Shown here piece after piece: positions 27,774 through 35,964 of a DNA stretch of 64,000 bases. The translations under genes were made by a program, and so were the position numbers. The stretch covers positions 62,001 through 126,000 of the forward strand of contig JAEWJT010000009.1 of NCBI GenBank assembly GCA_023386345.1, in the 5' to 3' direction. Within the stretch, counting starts at the first letter, position 1, and each line of letters begins with the position of its first letter. The notes under the pieces are model-generated. The model saw only the letters and a program-made list of their open reading frames with translations. It was not told where the DNA came from and ran no database searches. This DNA comes from Bacillota bacterium. Its GTDB lineage: Bacteria; Bacillota; Clostridia; Tissierellales; Sedimentibacteraceae.

Positions 27774-28034
27774 ATGGATGACAATAGTAAAAATCAATTG
27801 ATTTTAAACTTAGATAAGCTGCATACAACTGAATTAGGAATAATTCGAATTAAGAGAAATCTCTCTATAGATGTCGAGGATATTGTCAGTTGGTGCAGAG
27901 AAAAAATACAGAAACCTAATTCTAAGATAATTAGGAAAGGTAAAAATTGGTATATAGATATAGATAACTGTGAGATGACGGTCAACGCTCATAGTTATAC
28001 GATAATCACAGCTCACAAGCTAATATCTAATTAA
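27774..28034 (+). CDS. DUF3781 family small protein
   Basis: An 86-residue protein with the conserved pattern LHTTELGIIRIKRNL, VSWCREKI, IIRKGKNWYIDIDNCEMTVNAHSYTIITAH, which I recognise as DUF3781. Its function is unknown; the size and basic-aromatic core suggest a small binding domain. It sits between hutU and ftcD, 31 bases after hutU. The last five codons and the stop form the left arm of palindromic element copy B, so the element seems to have set the present C-terminus. A ribosome site is weak. Confidence 0.75.
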   Translation: MDDNSKNQLILNLDKLHTTELGIIRIKRNLSIDVEDIVSWCREKIQKPNSKIIRKGKNWYIDIDNCEMTVNAHSYTIITAHKLISN

Positions 28035-28074
28035 AAATCTTGCATAGTACATAGGTTTTATATTAGATATTAGC
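28019..28074. repeat. Palindromic intergenic element, copy B
   Basis: GCTAATATCTAATTAAAA pairs with TTTTATATTAGATATTAGC around a loop of about 20 bases. The right arm is near-identical to copy C (40213-40259), and the loop start AAATCTTGCATAG matches copy A. It overlaps the end of the DUF3781 gene. Confidence 0.65.
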
Positions 28075-28099
28075 ATATGATAATGAAAGGAAAAATAAA

Positions 28100-28990
28100 A
28101 TGAACAGAATAGTAGAATGTGTGCCAAATTTTAGTGAAGGCAGAGATTTAGAAAAGGTTGAAAAAATAGTACAAGCTTTTAGAGCTAAGGAAAATGTAAA
28201 GCTTTTAGATTATAGCACAGATAAGGATCACAACAGATGTGTTGTTACAGTAGTTGGAGAACCAGAAGCGCTAAAGGCAGCAATGATAGAGGCTATAGGA
28301 AATGCAGTTAGCTTAATAGACATGACTAAGCATGAAGGACAGCACCCACGTATGGGAGCAGTTGACGTTGTTCCATTTATTCCAATAAGAAATGTTAGCA
28401 TTGAAGAGGCTGACAAATTGGCAAAAGAAGTAGCAAAAGAAGCTTCAGAAAAATATAATCTACCTTTCTTTTTGTATGAAAAGTCGGCATCAGCACCACA
28501 CAGAGAAAATCTTGCAACTATAAGAAAAGGTCAGTTTGAAGGAATGGCTGAAAAAATGACTGATGATATGTGGAAACCAGATTTTGGTCCTGCTACTATA
28601 CATCCTACTGCCGGAGTAACAGCAATCGGAGCAAGAATGCCGTTAGTTGCATTTAACATAAATTTAGGAACAAGTGATTTGTCAGTAGCAGACAAAATTG
28701 CTAAGCAGGTAAGACACTTAGGTGGTGGATTTAGATTTGTCAAAGCAATGGGAGTTGAGTTAGAGGAAAGAAAAATTGCTCAAGTTTCTATGAACTTAAC
28801 TGATTACACTAAGTCAGCAGTTTATAGAGTATTTGAAACAGTTAAGATGGAAGCACAAAGATATGGAGTTAATGTTGTAGGAAGTGAAGTTATAGGCTTA
28901 GTTCCAATGCAAGCATTAATAGATTGTGCTGAATACTATTTAAGAATAGAAAACTTTAGTATGGATCAAGTTTTGGAAACAAGATTATAA
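28100..28990 (+). CDS. ftcD: Glutamate formimidoyltransferase
   Basis: A 296-residue protein equal to the N-terminal transferase half of animal FTCD. It moves the formimino group of N-formiminoglutamate to THF, yielding glutamate and 5-formimino-THF. Family blocks are NRIVECVPNFSEGRD at the start, STDKDHNRCVVTVVG, HEGQHPRMGAVDVVPFIP and NLATIRKGQFEGM. The deaminase half is a separate gene, fchA, 1.4 kb downstream. AAAGGA lies before the ATG. hutI follows 42 bases after the stop. Confidence 0.95.
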   Translation: MNRIVECVPNFSEGRDLEKVEKIVQAFRAKENVKLLDYSTDKDHNRCVVTVVGEPEALKAAMIEAIGNAVSLIDMTKHEGQHPRMGAVDVVPFIPIRNVSIEEADKLAKEVAKEASEKYNLPFFLYEKSASAPHRENLATIRKGQFEGMAEKMTDDMWKPDFGPATIHPTAGVTAIGARMPLVAFNINLGTSDLSVADKIAKQVRHLGGGFRFVKAMGVELEERKIAQVSMNLTDYTKSAVYRVFETVKMEAQRYGVNVVGSEVIGLVPMQALIDCAEYYLRIENFSMDQVLETRL

Positions 28991-29032
28991 AGTGAAGTAA
29001 AACTTTACTTGGTGAAAGGAATAGATCTTGAT

Positions 29033-30274
29033 ATGAAAAATTTAATCATTAAAAATTCTTCTGAGCTTGTAACTTGTAAGGGTAATGCACCTAAGCGAGG
29101 TAAGGAAATGTCAGACATAGGCATAATAAAAAATGGAGCTGTAGTAGTTGAGGATGGTATAATTGTAGCAGTTGGAACTACTGAAGAAATTTTATCTAAG
29201 TATGATGAAAAAAATTACAAGCTTATAGATGCTTCAAACAAAGCAGTATTGCCGGGTTTTATTGACTCACACACTCATCTTATATTTGGTGGATATAGAG
29301 CGGATGAATTCTCTTGGAGATTAAGGGGAGATACCTATATGTCAATTATGGAAAGAGGTGGCGGTATAACCAATTCTGTGAGAGCAACAAGAGCTGAATC
29401 CTTAGAAAATTTAGTAGAAATTGGAAGAAAAAGACTGCATAAAATGCTGAAATTTGGAGTAACTACTGTAGAAGGCAAGAGTGGATATGGTCTTGACTTA
29501 GATACAGAGGTGAAACAGCTTGAAGCTATGAAAATTCTTAATTCTGAGGAAGCTATAGATATAGTTTCAACATTTTTAGGACCTCATAGCGTGCTTCCTG
29601 AGTATAAGGGAAAAGAAGATGAATTCATTGATTTTATGATAAATGATGTATTGCCTATAGTTAAAGAAAAAGATTTGGCTGAATTTGCAGATATTTTCTG
29701 TGAAAAGAACGTATTTTCAATAGAGCAGTCAAGAAAATTCTTAAAAGCAGCCAAGGCAATAGGTCTTAAATTAAAAATACATGCAGATGAAATAGTCCAG
29801 TTGGGTGGAGCAGAGCTAGCATCAGAGCTAGGAGCTGTTTCAGCAGATCATTTGCTGCAAGCATCTGACAAGGGTATACAGGATATGGCTGAGGCCGGAG
29901 TTATTTGTTCTTTATTGCCAATAACAGCATTTTCTTTAAAGGAAGAATATGCAAGAGGTAGATATATGATTGATAATAATTGTGCTGTTGCACTTGCTAC
30001 TGATTTAAATCCAGGCAGTTGTTTTTCAAACTCTATACCTCTTTTGATAGCAATTTCTGCAATTCAAATGAAATTGTCAATAGAAGAAATAATAACAGCT
30101 CTAACTATCAACGCGGCGGTAGCGGTTGGCAGGGCAGATTCTGTAGGAAGTCTTGAAGTTGGGAAAAAAGCTGATATAATTATACTAGAATACCCATCTA
30201 TAAACTTTTTACCGTACCATGTTGGAGTTAATATTGTAGAAACTGTTGTAAAGAACGGGGAAATTATTTCCTGA
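29033..30274 (+). CDS. hutI: Imidazolonepropionase
   Basis: A 413-residue amidohydrolase that opens imidazolonepropionate to N-formiminoglutamate. The metal motif GFIDSHTHLIFGG is near residues 75-87, followed by RGDTYMSIMERGGGI, KSGYGLD, the HADEI metal site, and ATDLNPGSC with the late Asp ligand. ATG 29033 is preferred over the upstream TTG frame start because GAAAGGA lies between them. It is the third hut gene; a strong hairpin separates it from fchA. Confidence 0.95.
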   Translation: MKNLIIKNSSELVTCKGNAPKRGKEMSDIGIIKNGAVVVEDGIIVAVGTTEEILSKYDEKNYKLIDASNKAVLPGFIDSHTHLIFGGYRADEFSWRLRGDTYMSIMERGGGITNSVRATRAESLENLVEIGRKRLHKMLKFGVTTVEGKSGYGLDLDTEVKQLEAMKILNSEEAIDIVSTFLGPHSVLPEYKGKEDEFIDFMINDVLPIVKEKDLAEFADIFCEKNVFSIEQSRKFLKAAKAIGLKLKIHADEIVQLGGAELASELGAVSADHLLQASDKGIQDMAEAGVICSLLPITAFSLKEEYARGRYMIDNNCAVALATDLNPGSCFSNSIPLLIAISAIQMKLSIEEIITALTINAAVAVGRADSVGSLEVGKKADIIILEYPSINFLPYHVGVNIVETVVKNGEIIS

Positions 30275-30298
30275 TAAATTATTATTATAAAATTATTC

Positions 30299-30370
30299 AA
30301 CATTGTTAACAGGTAATTGCTAAATTAAAAATGCTCGTGTATGTGAAGTTTTGCAATTACCTACAATGTT
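30299..30370. repeat. 18-bp bulged inverted repeat between hutI and fchA
   Basis: AACATTGT and AGGTAATTGC (with a TAAC bulge between) pair with GCAATTACCT and ACAATGTT. The 32-base loop contains ATGCTCGTGTATGTG. No T-run follows directly, so it looks more like a processing, stability or regulatory hairpin than a terminator. Confidence 0.55.
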
Positions 30371-30398
30371 ATTAAAAAAGAAAGGAATGTAAAATATT

Positions 30399-31013
30399 AT
30401 GAAAGAAATGAAATTAATTGATTTTGCTGCACAAACTGCTTCAGCAGAGCCTGTTCCAGGAGGCGGAAGCATAGCTGCTGTAAGCGGAGCTTTATCTGCA
30501 GCGCTTACTGAAATGGTAGCAAATCTTACAATTGGAAAGAAAAAATATGAAGAAGTTGAAGGACAAATGAAAGATATTGCTGCGAAAGCTGCACATCTAA
30601 GAGCGACGCTTCTTGATGATATTCAAAGAGATAGCAACTCATTTAACGACGTAATGCAAGCTATGAAAATGCCAAAAGATACTGATGAAGAAAAAGCTTT
30701 AAGAACTGCTGCTATGCAGTCAGGATTAAAAATTGCAGCAGAAGTTCCTTTTGAAATTGCTAGTCATGCTTTTGAAATAATGCCTTTTGCAGAAAAAGTA
30801 GTTGAAAGTGGAAATTCAAATGCAGTAACTGACGGATTAGTGTCTGCAATGCTTTCGAGAACAGCAGTATTATCAGCATTATTAAATACAAAAATTAATC
30901 TTGCATCTATAAAAGATGAGTCATATGTTGCTGATATGAGCAAGAAGGTTAAAGATTTAGAAGAAAAAGTTGTAGAATTTGAGAAAAAAATAATGAGTAA
31001 ATCACCGTATTAA
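30399..31013 (+). CDS. fchA: Formimidoyl-THF cyclodeaminase
   Basis: A 204-residue helical protein matching the cyclodeaminase domain of FTCD. It removes ammonia from 5-formimino-THF to give 5,10-methenyl-THF. It has EPVPGGGSIAAVSGALSAAL near residues 16-36, the folate-binding glycine loop, followed by MVANLTIGKKKY, DDIQRDSNSFNDVM and the late NSNAVTDGLVSAML. Length is typical. Position after hutI completes the pathway to one-carbon folate. AGAAAGGA precedes the ATG. Confidence 0.94.
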   Translation: MKEMKLIDFAAQTASAEPVPGGGSIAAVSGALSAALTEMVANLTIGKKKYEEVEGQMKDIAAKAAHLRATLLDDIQRDSNSFNDVMQAMKMPKDTDEEKALRTAAMQSGLKIAAEVPFEIASHAFEIMPFAEKVVESGNSNAVTDGLVSAMLSRTAVLSALLNTKINLASIKDESYVADMSKKVKDLEEKVVEFEKKIMSKSPY

Positions 31014-31134
31014 TAGAATAGTAAGAGGAAGGAGAAATCCTTTTTACATTATTTCTAGTGATGAAATTTCTATTGCAAAGCGATAAAGCTCTAGGAGCAA
31101 TTTTCAAAGTTGTAATAGGTATAAGGAGTAAAAA

Positions 31135-32034
31135 ATGAATACATCATATTTAAAAACGTTCATAGAAGTCATAAATTTAAAAAATATATCAAAGGCAGCG
31201 GAAAAGCTTTATATAACACAACCAGCAGCATCCAAGCAGCTTCAACTCTTGGAAAAGGAGTTTGGCACAATTTTGTTCAAAAAAGAAGGAAGAGATATAC
31301 TTCCAACAGAATCTGGAAAAGAGCTTTATAAATATGCCTTAAATATACTTGTTGAAGAAAATAAAATTTATGATAAGCTTAAAAAAGTGAATGAAGATTT
31401 AGATGAAGAAATCAATATATATTCGAGCTCCTTGCCAGCAGATTATTTTCTTTATAACATAATATTTGAATTCAACAAAATTTATCCTAAGGCTATGTAT
31501 AATATAAAAAAGACAGATTCAAAGATTGTTTTTAATTATATTGAAGATGGTATGATTAATTTTGGCTTTACGGGAGCTATGTATAAAAAAAGCAGCTTAA
31601 ACTATGTTCCTATTGCTGAGGACGAGTTGATTATTGCCGCTTCTGCATCAAAATATTCTGGGCTTAAGGATAAAACAGTACCAATTGAATTTTTGTTTGA
31701 GCATGATTTTATTTTGAGAGAAAAAGGCTCTGCAACTCTTAAAACCTTTGAGAATTACTTAAATATGAAAAATTTGTATTTAGAAAATTTAAAGACAAAA
31801 ATAAGAGTTGAAGATAATGAAATTATTAAAACTTTAGTAAAAAACAATATGGGCATAACAATGATATCTAAGCTTGCTGTAGAAAAAGAAATTAAGGAAG
31901 GCTCTATTGTAGCTATTAAGATAAAAGATTTAGAGTTAAAAAGACAGCTATATTTTGTATATCACAGCAATAGATATTTTTCAAGAACAGAAGAAGCCTT
32001 TAAAGATTTTATAGTTGCAAAATTCGAAAAATAA
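31135..32034 (+). CDS. LysR-family transcriptional regulator
   Basis: A 299-residue regulator with an N-terminal winged helix (YLKTFIEVINLKNISKAAEKLYITQPAASKQLQLLEKEFGTILF) shown here by its hallmark TQPAASKQL at about 29-37, and a C-terminal substrate-binding LysR domain. It is the last gene of the hut run, on the same strand, 121 bases after fchA, with a strong terminator behind it. Control of histidine degradation is possible but only from position; many LysR genes are divergent from their targets, and this one is not. AAGGAG lies before the ATG. Confidence 0.9.
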   Translation: MNTSYLKTFIEVINLKNISKAAEKLYITQPAASKQLQLLEKEFGTILFKKEGRDILPTESGKELYKYALNILVEENKIYDKLKKVNEDLDEEINIYSSSLPADYFLYNIIFEFNKIYPKAMYNIKKTDSKIVFNYIEDGMINFGFTGAMYKKSSLNYVPIAEDELIIAASASKYSGLKDKTVPIEFLFEHDFILREKGSATLKTFENYLNMKNLYLENLKTKIRVEDNEIIKTLVKNNMGITMISKLAVEKEIKEGSIVAIKIKDLELKRQLYFVYHSNRYFSRTEEAFKDFIVAKFEK

Positions 32035-32050
32035 ATATAATAAAAATAAA

Positions 32051-32080
32051 TAGATGGTAAAGTTAACCCTTTACCATCTA
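32051..32080 (+). terminator. Intrinsic terminator after the LysR gene
   Basis: TAGATGGTAAAG and CTTTACCATCTA form a perfect 12-bp stem with a 6-base loop, followed by TTTATTTTAT. Confidence 0.85.
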
Positions 32081-32143
32081 TTTATTTTATTAATACTCAA
32101 AATATAATGCTAAATGTTATTTATTGGAGTGTGAGTACAGAGA

Positions 32144-32195
32144 TACTAATCACAATTTTATTTAATTTTAAAAAATTTTATTATTGAGATTAGTA
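32144..32195. repeat. Palindromic intergenic element, copy D
   Basis: TACTAATCACAAT pairs with ATTGAGATTAGTA with one mismatch, and inner arms are AT-rich. The right end, TTTTATTATTGAGATTAGTACA, is close to that of copy C (TTTTATATTAGATATTAGTA), so it seems a diverged family member. Confidence 0.45.
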
Positions 32196-32221
32196 CAGCA
32201 TACCATTTTGCTTGTAAACTA

Positions 32222-32347
32222 TTAGCAACAACCGCTATTATTGTTACCACAGTTGCACATTAATATTACCAATAAAAGGAAGAAAAATAGTAGGTTGCTT
32301 CCTCCGCCACCGCCACAGTTATCTCCACATCCGCCGAAAAATCCCAT
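32222..32347 (-). CDS. Small Gly/Cys-rich membrane peptide, 41 residues
   Basis: A 41-codon frame starts MGFFGGCGDNCGGGGG, has one hydrophobic helix (residues 19-30, LLFFFLLLLVILM-like) and ends in CNCGNNNSGCC. GGAGG sits seven bases before the ATG. A candidate promoter, TTTAAC and TATACT 16 bases apart, lies about 35-60 bases upstream. Such short Gly/Cys peptides with a hydrophobic tail (YjcZ-like or the so-called high-cysteine peptides of Firmicutes) are often spore or membrane associated, but their role is unknown. The rightward reading of this DNA gives a proline-rich frame that looks like a shadow. Confidence 0.65.
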   Translation of the reverse strand: MGFFGGCGDNCGGGGGSNLLFFFLLLVILMCNCGNNNSGCC

Positions 32348-32445
32348 AAATTGTTACCTCCTTGATTATTATGTTTGGTATATTATATGTGAGTATATCT
32401 ATTGGGTTACAAAGTTAAAAAAAATTTTATTCTACTTTATTACCA

Positions 32446-32486
32446 AAAACATGACCGCAGTCACTTGTAACATGACTGCTGTTTTA
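32446..32486. terminator. Hairpin in the gap before the HisKA_3 kinase gene
   Basis: GCAGTCA (32457) pairs with TGACTGC (32473), extended by AAAAC/GTTTT, with T-rich sequence on both sides. No rightward gene needs it, so it may end a short RNA. The rest of the 365-base gap up to 32712 is AT-rich and shows nothing else. Confidence 0.45.
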
Positions 32487-32712
32487 TTATAATTGAAATA
32501 ATAACAAGAGTTAAATTTTCTTTTTTATTGAGAGAACGAGTTGGAATTAAATATTTTTTTATTTCATAATATTATAGATATTTAATATTGTTAAATTTAT
32601 TTTATTGTGATAAACTTATTACAAATATTAAGTAAAATGTTATAAAATAATAAATTGTTAATAATTTACAACAAAGCTCACAAAAAGTCTATGAAAGAGG
32701 AGGAAATGTAAC

Positions 32713-33552
32713 ATGCGTGTATATTTAGATACTTCAGTAGATAATTTGTTTTTTTCAATGAAAGAACGATCAAATCAACTCAAAGAAATGGCAGTAATTG
32801 AAGAGCGTAATAGTATTGCCGGTCAAATGCACGATACAGTTGGACATACACTAACTGCAGCTATTTTAACATTAGAATTAGCTGAAGAACTTTTATCCAA
32901 ACAAATAGATACATCTGTACAAAAGATTATAAAACAGCTTAAGGAAATAGCTATAGTCGAAGAATATGAGCGTATTGGCGAAGTAGACTATGATACAGTT
33001 GGACATACACTAACTTCAGCTATTTTAACACTAGAAATGACTAGAGAACTCTTATTAAAACAAGCAGATGAATCCACACAAAAGCTTATCCAAGGAAAGC
33101 AATTGGTAAAACGTGGAATTTCGGAACTTCGTGACTCAATTAAAGCTGTTAGAACAGAAAATAAAGTAGAATTTTTGGCTGCTTATTATCAACTTTTGAG
33201 TGATATTTACATAGATACTGGGTTTGATATTCAGAGTGTTATAAGCTCAGATATTCGTTTGTTTCCACTTCAAGCTGGCATTTTACTTTCAGCAATAAAG
33301 GAATGTGTGACAAACGCTATTAAGCATGGGCGAGCGACACAAGCGGATATTCTGATTCAAGAGCATAAGGAACAGCTGCAATTTACTTTTACAGATAATG
33401 GTACTGGCTCATCAGATATAAAGCTTGGCTCTGGTCTGTCTATAATGAGAGAACGTATTCAAAGTGTAGGAGGAACGCTTGAAATCGAAAGTTCAGATGG
33501 AGAAGGTTTTACTGTAAATCTGATAATTCCTATTATGCAAATGAAAACATAA
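32713..33552 (+). CDS. Cytosolic NarL-type histidine kinase with duplicated HisKA_3 domain
   Basis: A 279-residue kinase lacking membrane helices and any sensing domain. Residues 23-75 are a HisKA_3 dimerisation/phosphotransfer domain with acceptor His40 in QMHDTVGHTL. Residues 76-128 repeat it at a 53-residue period, but the acceptor position is Tyr93 (VDYDTVGHTL). The HATPase domain follows with N-box KECVTNAIKHG and G-box SGLSIMRERIQSVGG. The two copies are nearly identical over about 38 bases of DNA (around 32834 and 32993), so the duplication is recent. The strong AGGAGG start and short head suggest loss of an ancestral membrane sensor. The cognate regulator follows. Confidence 0.85.
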   Translation: MRVYLDTSVDNLFFSMKERSNQLKEMAVIEERNSIAGQMHDTVGHTLTAAILTLELAEELLSKQIDTSVQKIIKQLKEIAIVEEYERIGEVDYDTVGHTLTSAILTLEMTRELLLKQADESTQKLIQGKQLVKRGISELRDSIKAVRTENKVEFLAAYYQLLSDIYIDTGFDIQSVISSDIRLFPLQAGILLSAIKECVTNAIKHGRATQADILIQEHKEQLQFTFTDNGTGSSDIKLGSGLSIMRERIQSVGGTLEIESSDGEGFTVNLIIPIMQMKT

Positions 33553-33629
33553 GCTAAGAAATTAAGAAATATATAATTAGAATTATTGAACGGAAACGAG
33601 ATAAATTTTCTTAGAAATGAGGATGTATT

Positions 33630-34265
33630 ATGGACCAAATTACTGTATTATTAGTAGATGACCAGACTATTATCAGAGATGGATTGCGTGCACTTCTTGC
33701 ATCATATCCAGATATTAAAGTAATTGCAGAAGCTGTAAATGGCTTGGAAGCTTATGAACAATCGAAAACTCATCGGCCTGATGTTGTTATCATGGATATT
33801 CGTATGCCACAAATGGACGGTGTTGAAGCAACTAAATTAATTAAACGCGATTTCCCTGAAATCGTTATTCTTGTACTAACAACCTTTGATGATGATGAGT
33901 CTATTCTTGGAGCTATAGCGCATGGTGCTTCCGGATATCTTCTTAAAGATATTAGCGGTGTTAAATTAGCGGAAGCAATTCATGATACAATGCGAGGAGC
34001 TATAATTTTACCATGCAATATTGCTGTTAAAATAACAAAGCATATCAGTCAGCAAGGAAAATCTGAAATATTGCTTTCAGATTTTTCATCGAGAGAGCAG
34101 GAAATTATTGAATTAATTATGCAGGGAAAGAGCAATAAAGAAATAGCACAGGTGCTTTATTTAACTATTGGAACTGTAAAGAATTACATTAGTCAAATAT
34201 ATAGCAAGGCAGGGATAACTGATCGAGCAAACGCAATATTATTCTTTAAAAAAATGGGATTTTAA
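33630..34265 (+). CDS. NarL/FixJ-family response regulator
   Basis: A 211-residue regulator. The receiver has D10/D11, acceptor D56 in VVIMDIRMPQMDG and Lys in LLKDIS. A LuxR-type helix-turn-helix follows: LSSREQEIIELIMQGKSNKEIA and LYLTIGTVKNYISQIYSKAG. It lies 77 bases after the HisKA_3 kinase gene, its evident partner. Target genes are unknown; the SagB-type nitroreductase group downstream is separated by a terminator and has a strong promoter of its own. GAGG precedes the ATG. Confidence 0.93.
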   Translation: MDQITVLLVDDQTIIRDGLRALLASYPDIKVIAEAVNGLEAYEQSKTHRPDVVIMDIRMPQMDGVEATKLIKRDFPEIVILVLTTFDDDESILGAIAHGASGYLLKDISGVKLAEAIHDTMRGAIILPCNIAVKITKHISQQGKSEILLSDFSSREQEIIELIMQGKSNKEIAQVLYLTIGTVKNYISQIYSKAGITDRANAILFFKKMGF

Positions 34266-34278
34266 AAATTTAATATTT

Positions 34279-34309
34279 AAAAACGGAGATGTGCAAGCTC
34301 CGTTTTTTT
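34279..34309 (+). terminator. Terminator of the two-component system
   Basis: AAAACGGAG and CTCCGTTTT pair across a 9-base loop, then a T tract. The same stem core recurs in the terminator at 37419. Confidence 0.85.
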
Positions 34310-34417
34310 ATGGATATAATGATTATATTCATTTTATTTACAATTTAGTAAATATGTTATATAATACGGGAAAAGGTATGTTATTAATAAAAATAATTAG
34401 ATAAATATAAAAATGAA

Positions 34418-34446
34418 TTGACAAATATTAATTAGTTGATTATAAT
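34418..34446 (+). promoter_or_regulatory. Consensus sigma-A promoter before the nitroreductase group
   Basis: TTGACA (34418-34423) and TATAAT (34441-34446) are both perfect and exactly 17 bases apart, 32 bases before the ATG. This is the best match to a housekeeping promoter in the window. Confidence 0.85.
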
Positions 34447-34477
34447 AAAATATATAAAATTTAAAAAGGAGATTATT

Positions 34478-35218
34478 ATGCAAAACTCTATAATTAAAGA
34501 ATTTATGAATAAAACAAAATTATCCAATATGGGGATGAGTGGAAGAAAAGATGGAATGCCTAGGCCTGATTTTGAACAAAATCCTGAAGGCGAATTCGAT
34601 AAAATTGCTTTGCCTGCTGCTGATACATCAAGCTTTTCTAGCATGGATGTGGTAGAAGCAATTGAAAAACGTAAAAGCATTAGAGATTATGCTTCTATTC
34701 CAATGTCAATTAATGAACTGTCACTATTATTATGGTGTACACAAGGAATTAAGCGTATTATTCCAAATGCTGTGGCTTTGAGAAATGTTCCGTCAGCAGG
34801 AGCAAGAAATGCGTTTGAAACATTTTTGCTTATAAACAATGTTGATGGATTAGAAAGTGGTTTGTATAAATATGTTGCATTGGAGCATGCACTGTTAAAA
34901 TTAGATCTAAATAAAAACTTAGCAGAAAAATTTACACTTGCTTGTGATGAGCAGAAGCAAGTTAAAAACAGTAATGTTACCTTTATATGGACAGCGGTGC
35001 CTGAAAGAATGACTTGGTCATATGCAGAGAGGTCTTATAGATACTTGTTTTTAGATGCTGGTCATGTATGTCAAAACCTATATCTAGTTGCTGAGAAACT
35101 GAATTTAGGTGTTTGTGCAATTGGACATTATGATGATGATACAATGAATTCAATGCTGAATATCGATGGAGAAAAGCAATTTACAATATATATAGCTACA
35201 GTAGGGAAAACGGAATAA
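34478..35218 (+). CDS. SagB-type nitroreductase-family oxidoreductase
   Basis: A 246-residue FMN-dependent nitroreductase-fold protein of the SagB/thiazole-oxidase-like group. Seen are VEAIEKRKSIRDYASIPMS (FMN phosphate site), LLWCTQGIKR, RNVPSAGARNAFETF and the late NLYLVAEKLNLGVCAIGHYDD. Some relatives oxidise azolines in peptide natural products, but most stand-alone copies have unknown substrates. No cyclodehydratase or precursor gene is adjacent, so a RiPP role is unlikely. ATG 34478 is chosen because AAGGAG lies just before it. It is the first of four same-strand genes with redox and acyl-transfer flavour. Confidence 0.85.
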   Translation: MQNSIIKEFMNKTKLSNMGMSGRKDGMPRPDFEQNPEGEFDKIALPAADTSSFSSMDVVEAIEKRKSIRDYASIPMSINELSLLLWCTQGIKRIIPNAVALRNVPSAGARNAFETFLLINNVDGLESGLYKYVALEHALLKLDLNKNLAEKFTLACDEQKQVKNSNVTFIWTAVPERMTWSYAERSYRYLFLDAGHVCQNLYLVAEKLNLGVCAIGHYDDDTMNSMLNIDGEKQFTIYIATVGKTE

Positions 35219-35241
35219 AAAATATATATAAAAGAAAGCGA

Positions 35242-35919
35242 GTGGTGATATTGAAATCCCTTTGCATATCCTCATCTAATATATTACATAAAGGAGATGA
35301 GAATGGAACTTCATATAAAATTTGTGAAATAGTGAGTTCAGAAATACAGAAAAGATTTAACAATATAAGCCATTCTATTATTGAATTAAAGATACGAACA
35401 GTAAACCCGTGTATAGGCTGTGGTGGATGTTTCAAAACAAATAGGTGTATTATTTTAGATGATTTTAACGAAATATACGAAAAGATTATTGGAAGTGATG
35501 TTGTAATATTCGTTTCACCTCATTATGCTCCAATACCAGCTAAACTAGCTGCTCTATTGGAGAGAATGGAGCAAATCACATTTCTGAAATGGGGAAGGAA
35601 TAGCTCTTATCAATCGGAGGTTTTTGAAAAAATTGCTGGCATTATTTCGCATGGCGGTGGTGAAGCATGGGCATTAAAAAGCTATAAGAGAATGGTAAAT
35701 GATACGATAGCAAATGCTTTAGAGACAATACAGTTTAAAACAATACCTTTAAATGAAGAATGGAATACGGGGATATCATTGCCAATTAAGAAGGCATTGT
35801 TTAATGATGAAACTATTTTTCCAATTCAAGAGTACGATTGGCTATTTATTACCGATAGAATTTCAGAATATATTGAACAGATTAGAAAAGCCTTGCAACT
35901 TAAAAAGATGAGTATTTGA
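35242..35919 (+). CDS. NADPH-dependent FMN reductase / flavodoxin-fold protein
   Basis: A 225-residue flavodoxin-like protein with an N-terminal SLCISSSN loop, the CIGCGGCFKTNRCIILDDF stretch with three cysteines common in iron-sulfur flavoprotein-like reductases, and SDVVIFVSPHYAPIPAKLAALLERM. The full four-Cys cluster motif is not complete, so an iron-sulfur centre is doubtful. The start is not certain: GTG 35242, GTG 35245 or TTG 35251 all lack a strong ribosome site. It lies 23 bases after the nitroreductase and could supply its flavin or electrons. Confidence 0.78.
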   Translation: MVILKSLCISSSNILHKGDENGTSYKICEIVSSEIQKRFNNISHSIIELKIRTVNPCIGCGGCFKTNRCIILDDFNEIYEKIIGSDVVIFVSPHYAPIPAKLAALLERMEQITFLKWGRNSSYQSEVFEKIAGIISHGGGEAWALKSYKRMVNDTIANALETIQFKTIPLNEEWNTGISLPIKKALFNDETIFPIQEYDWLFITDRISEYIEQIRKALQLKKMSI

Positions 35920-35964
35920 TATTGCAAGAAATTACTATTTAATTAGTATAAAGGAGTTTATAAA

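Noticed and set aside
32241..32492. Rightward proline-rich 83-codon frame
   Set aside because: It overlaps the Gly/Cys-rich leftward frame and a hairpin, has no ribosome site, and its proline run is the complement of glycine codons.
32713..32760. PIN-domain start, since the kinase begins MRVYLDTSVDN
   Set aside because: Only the first ten residues resemble a PIN start; the rest goes straight into HisKA_3 sequence.
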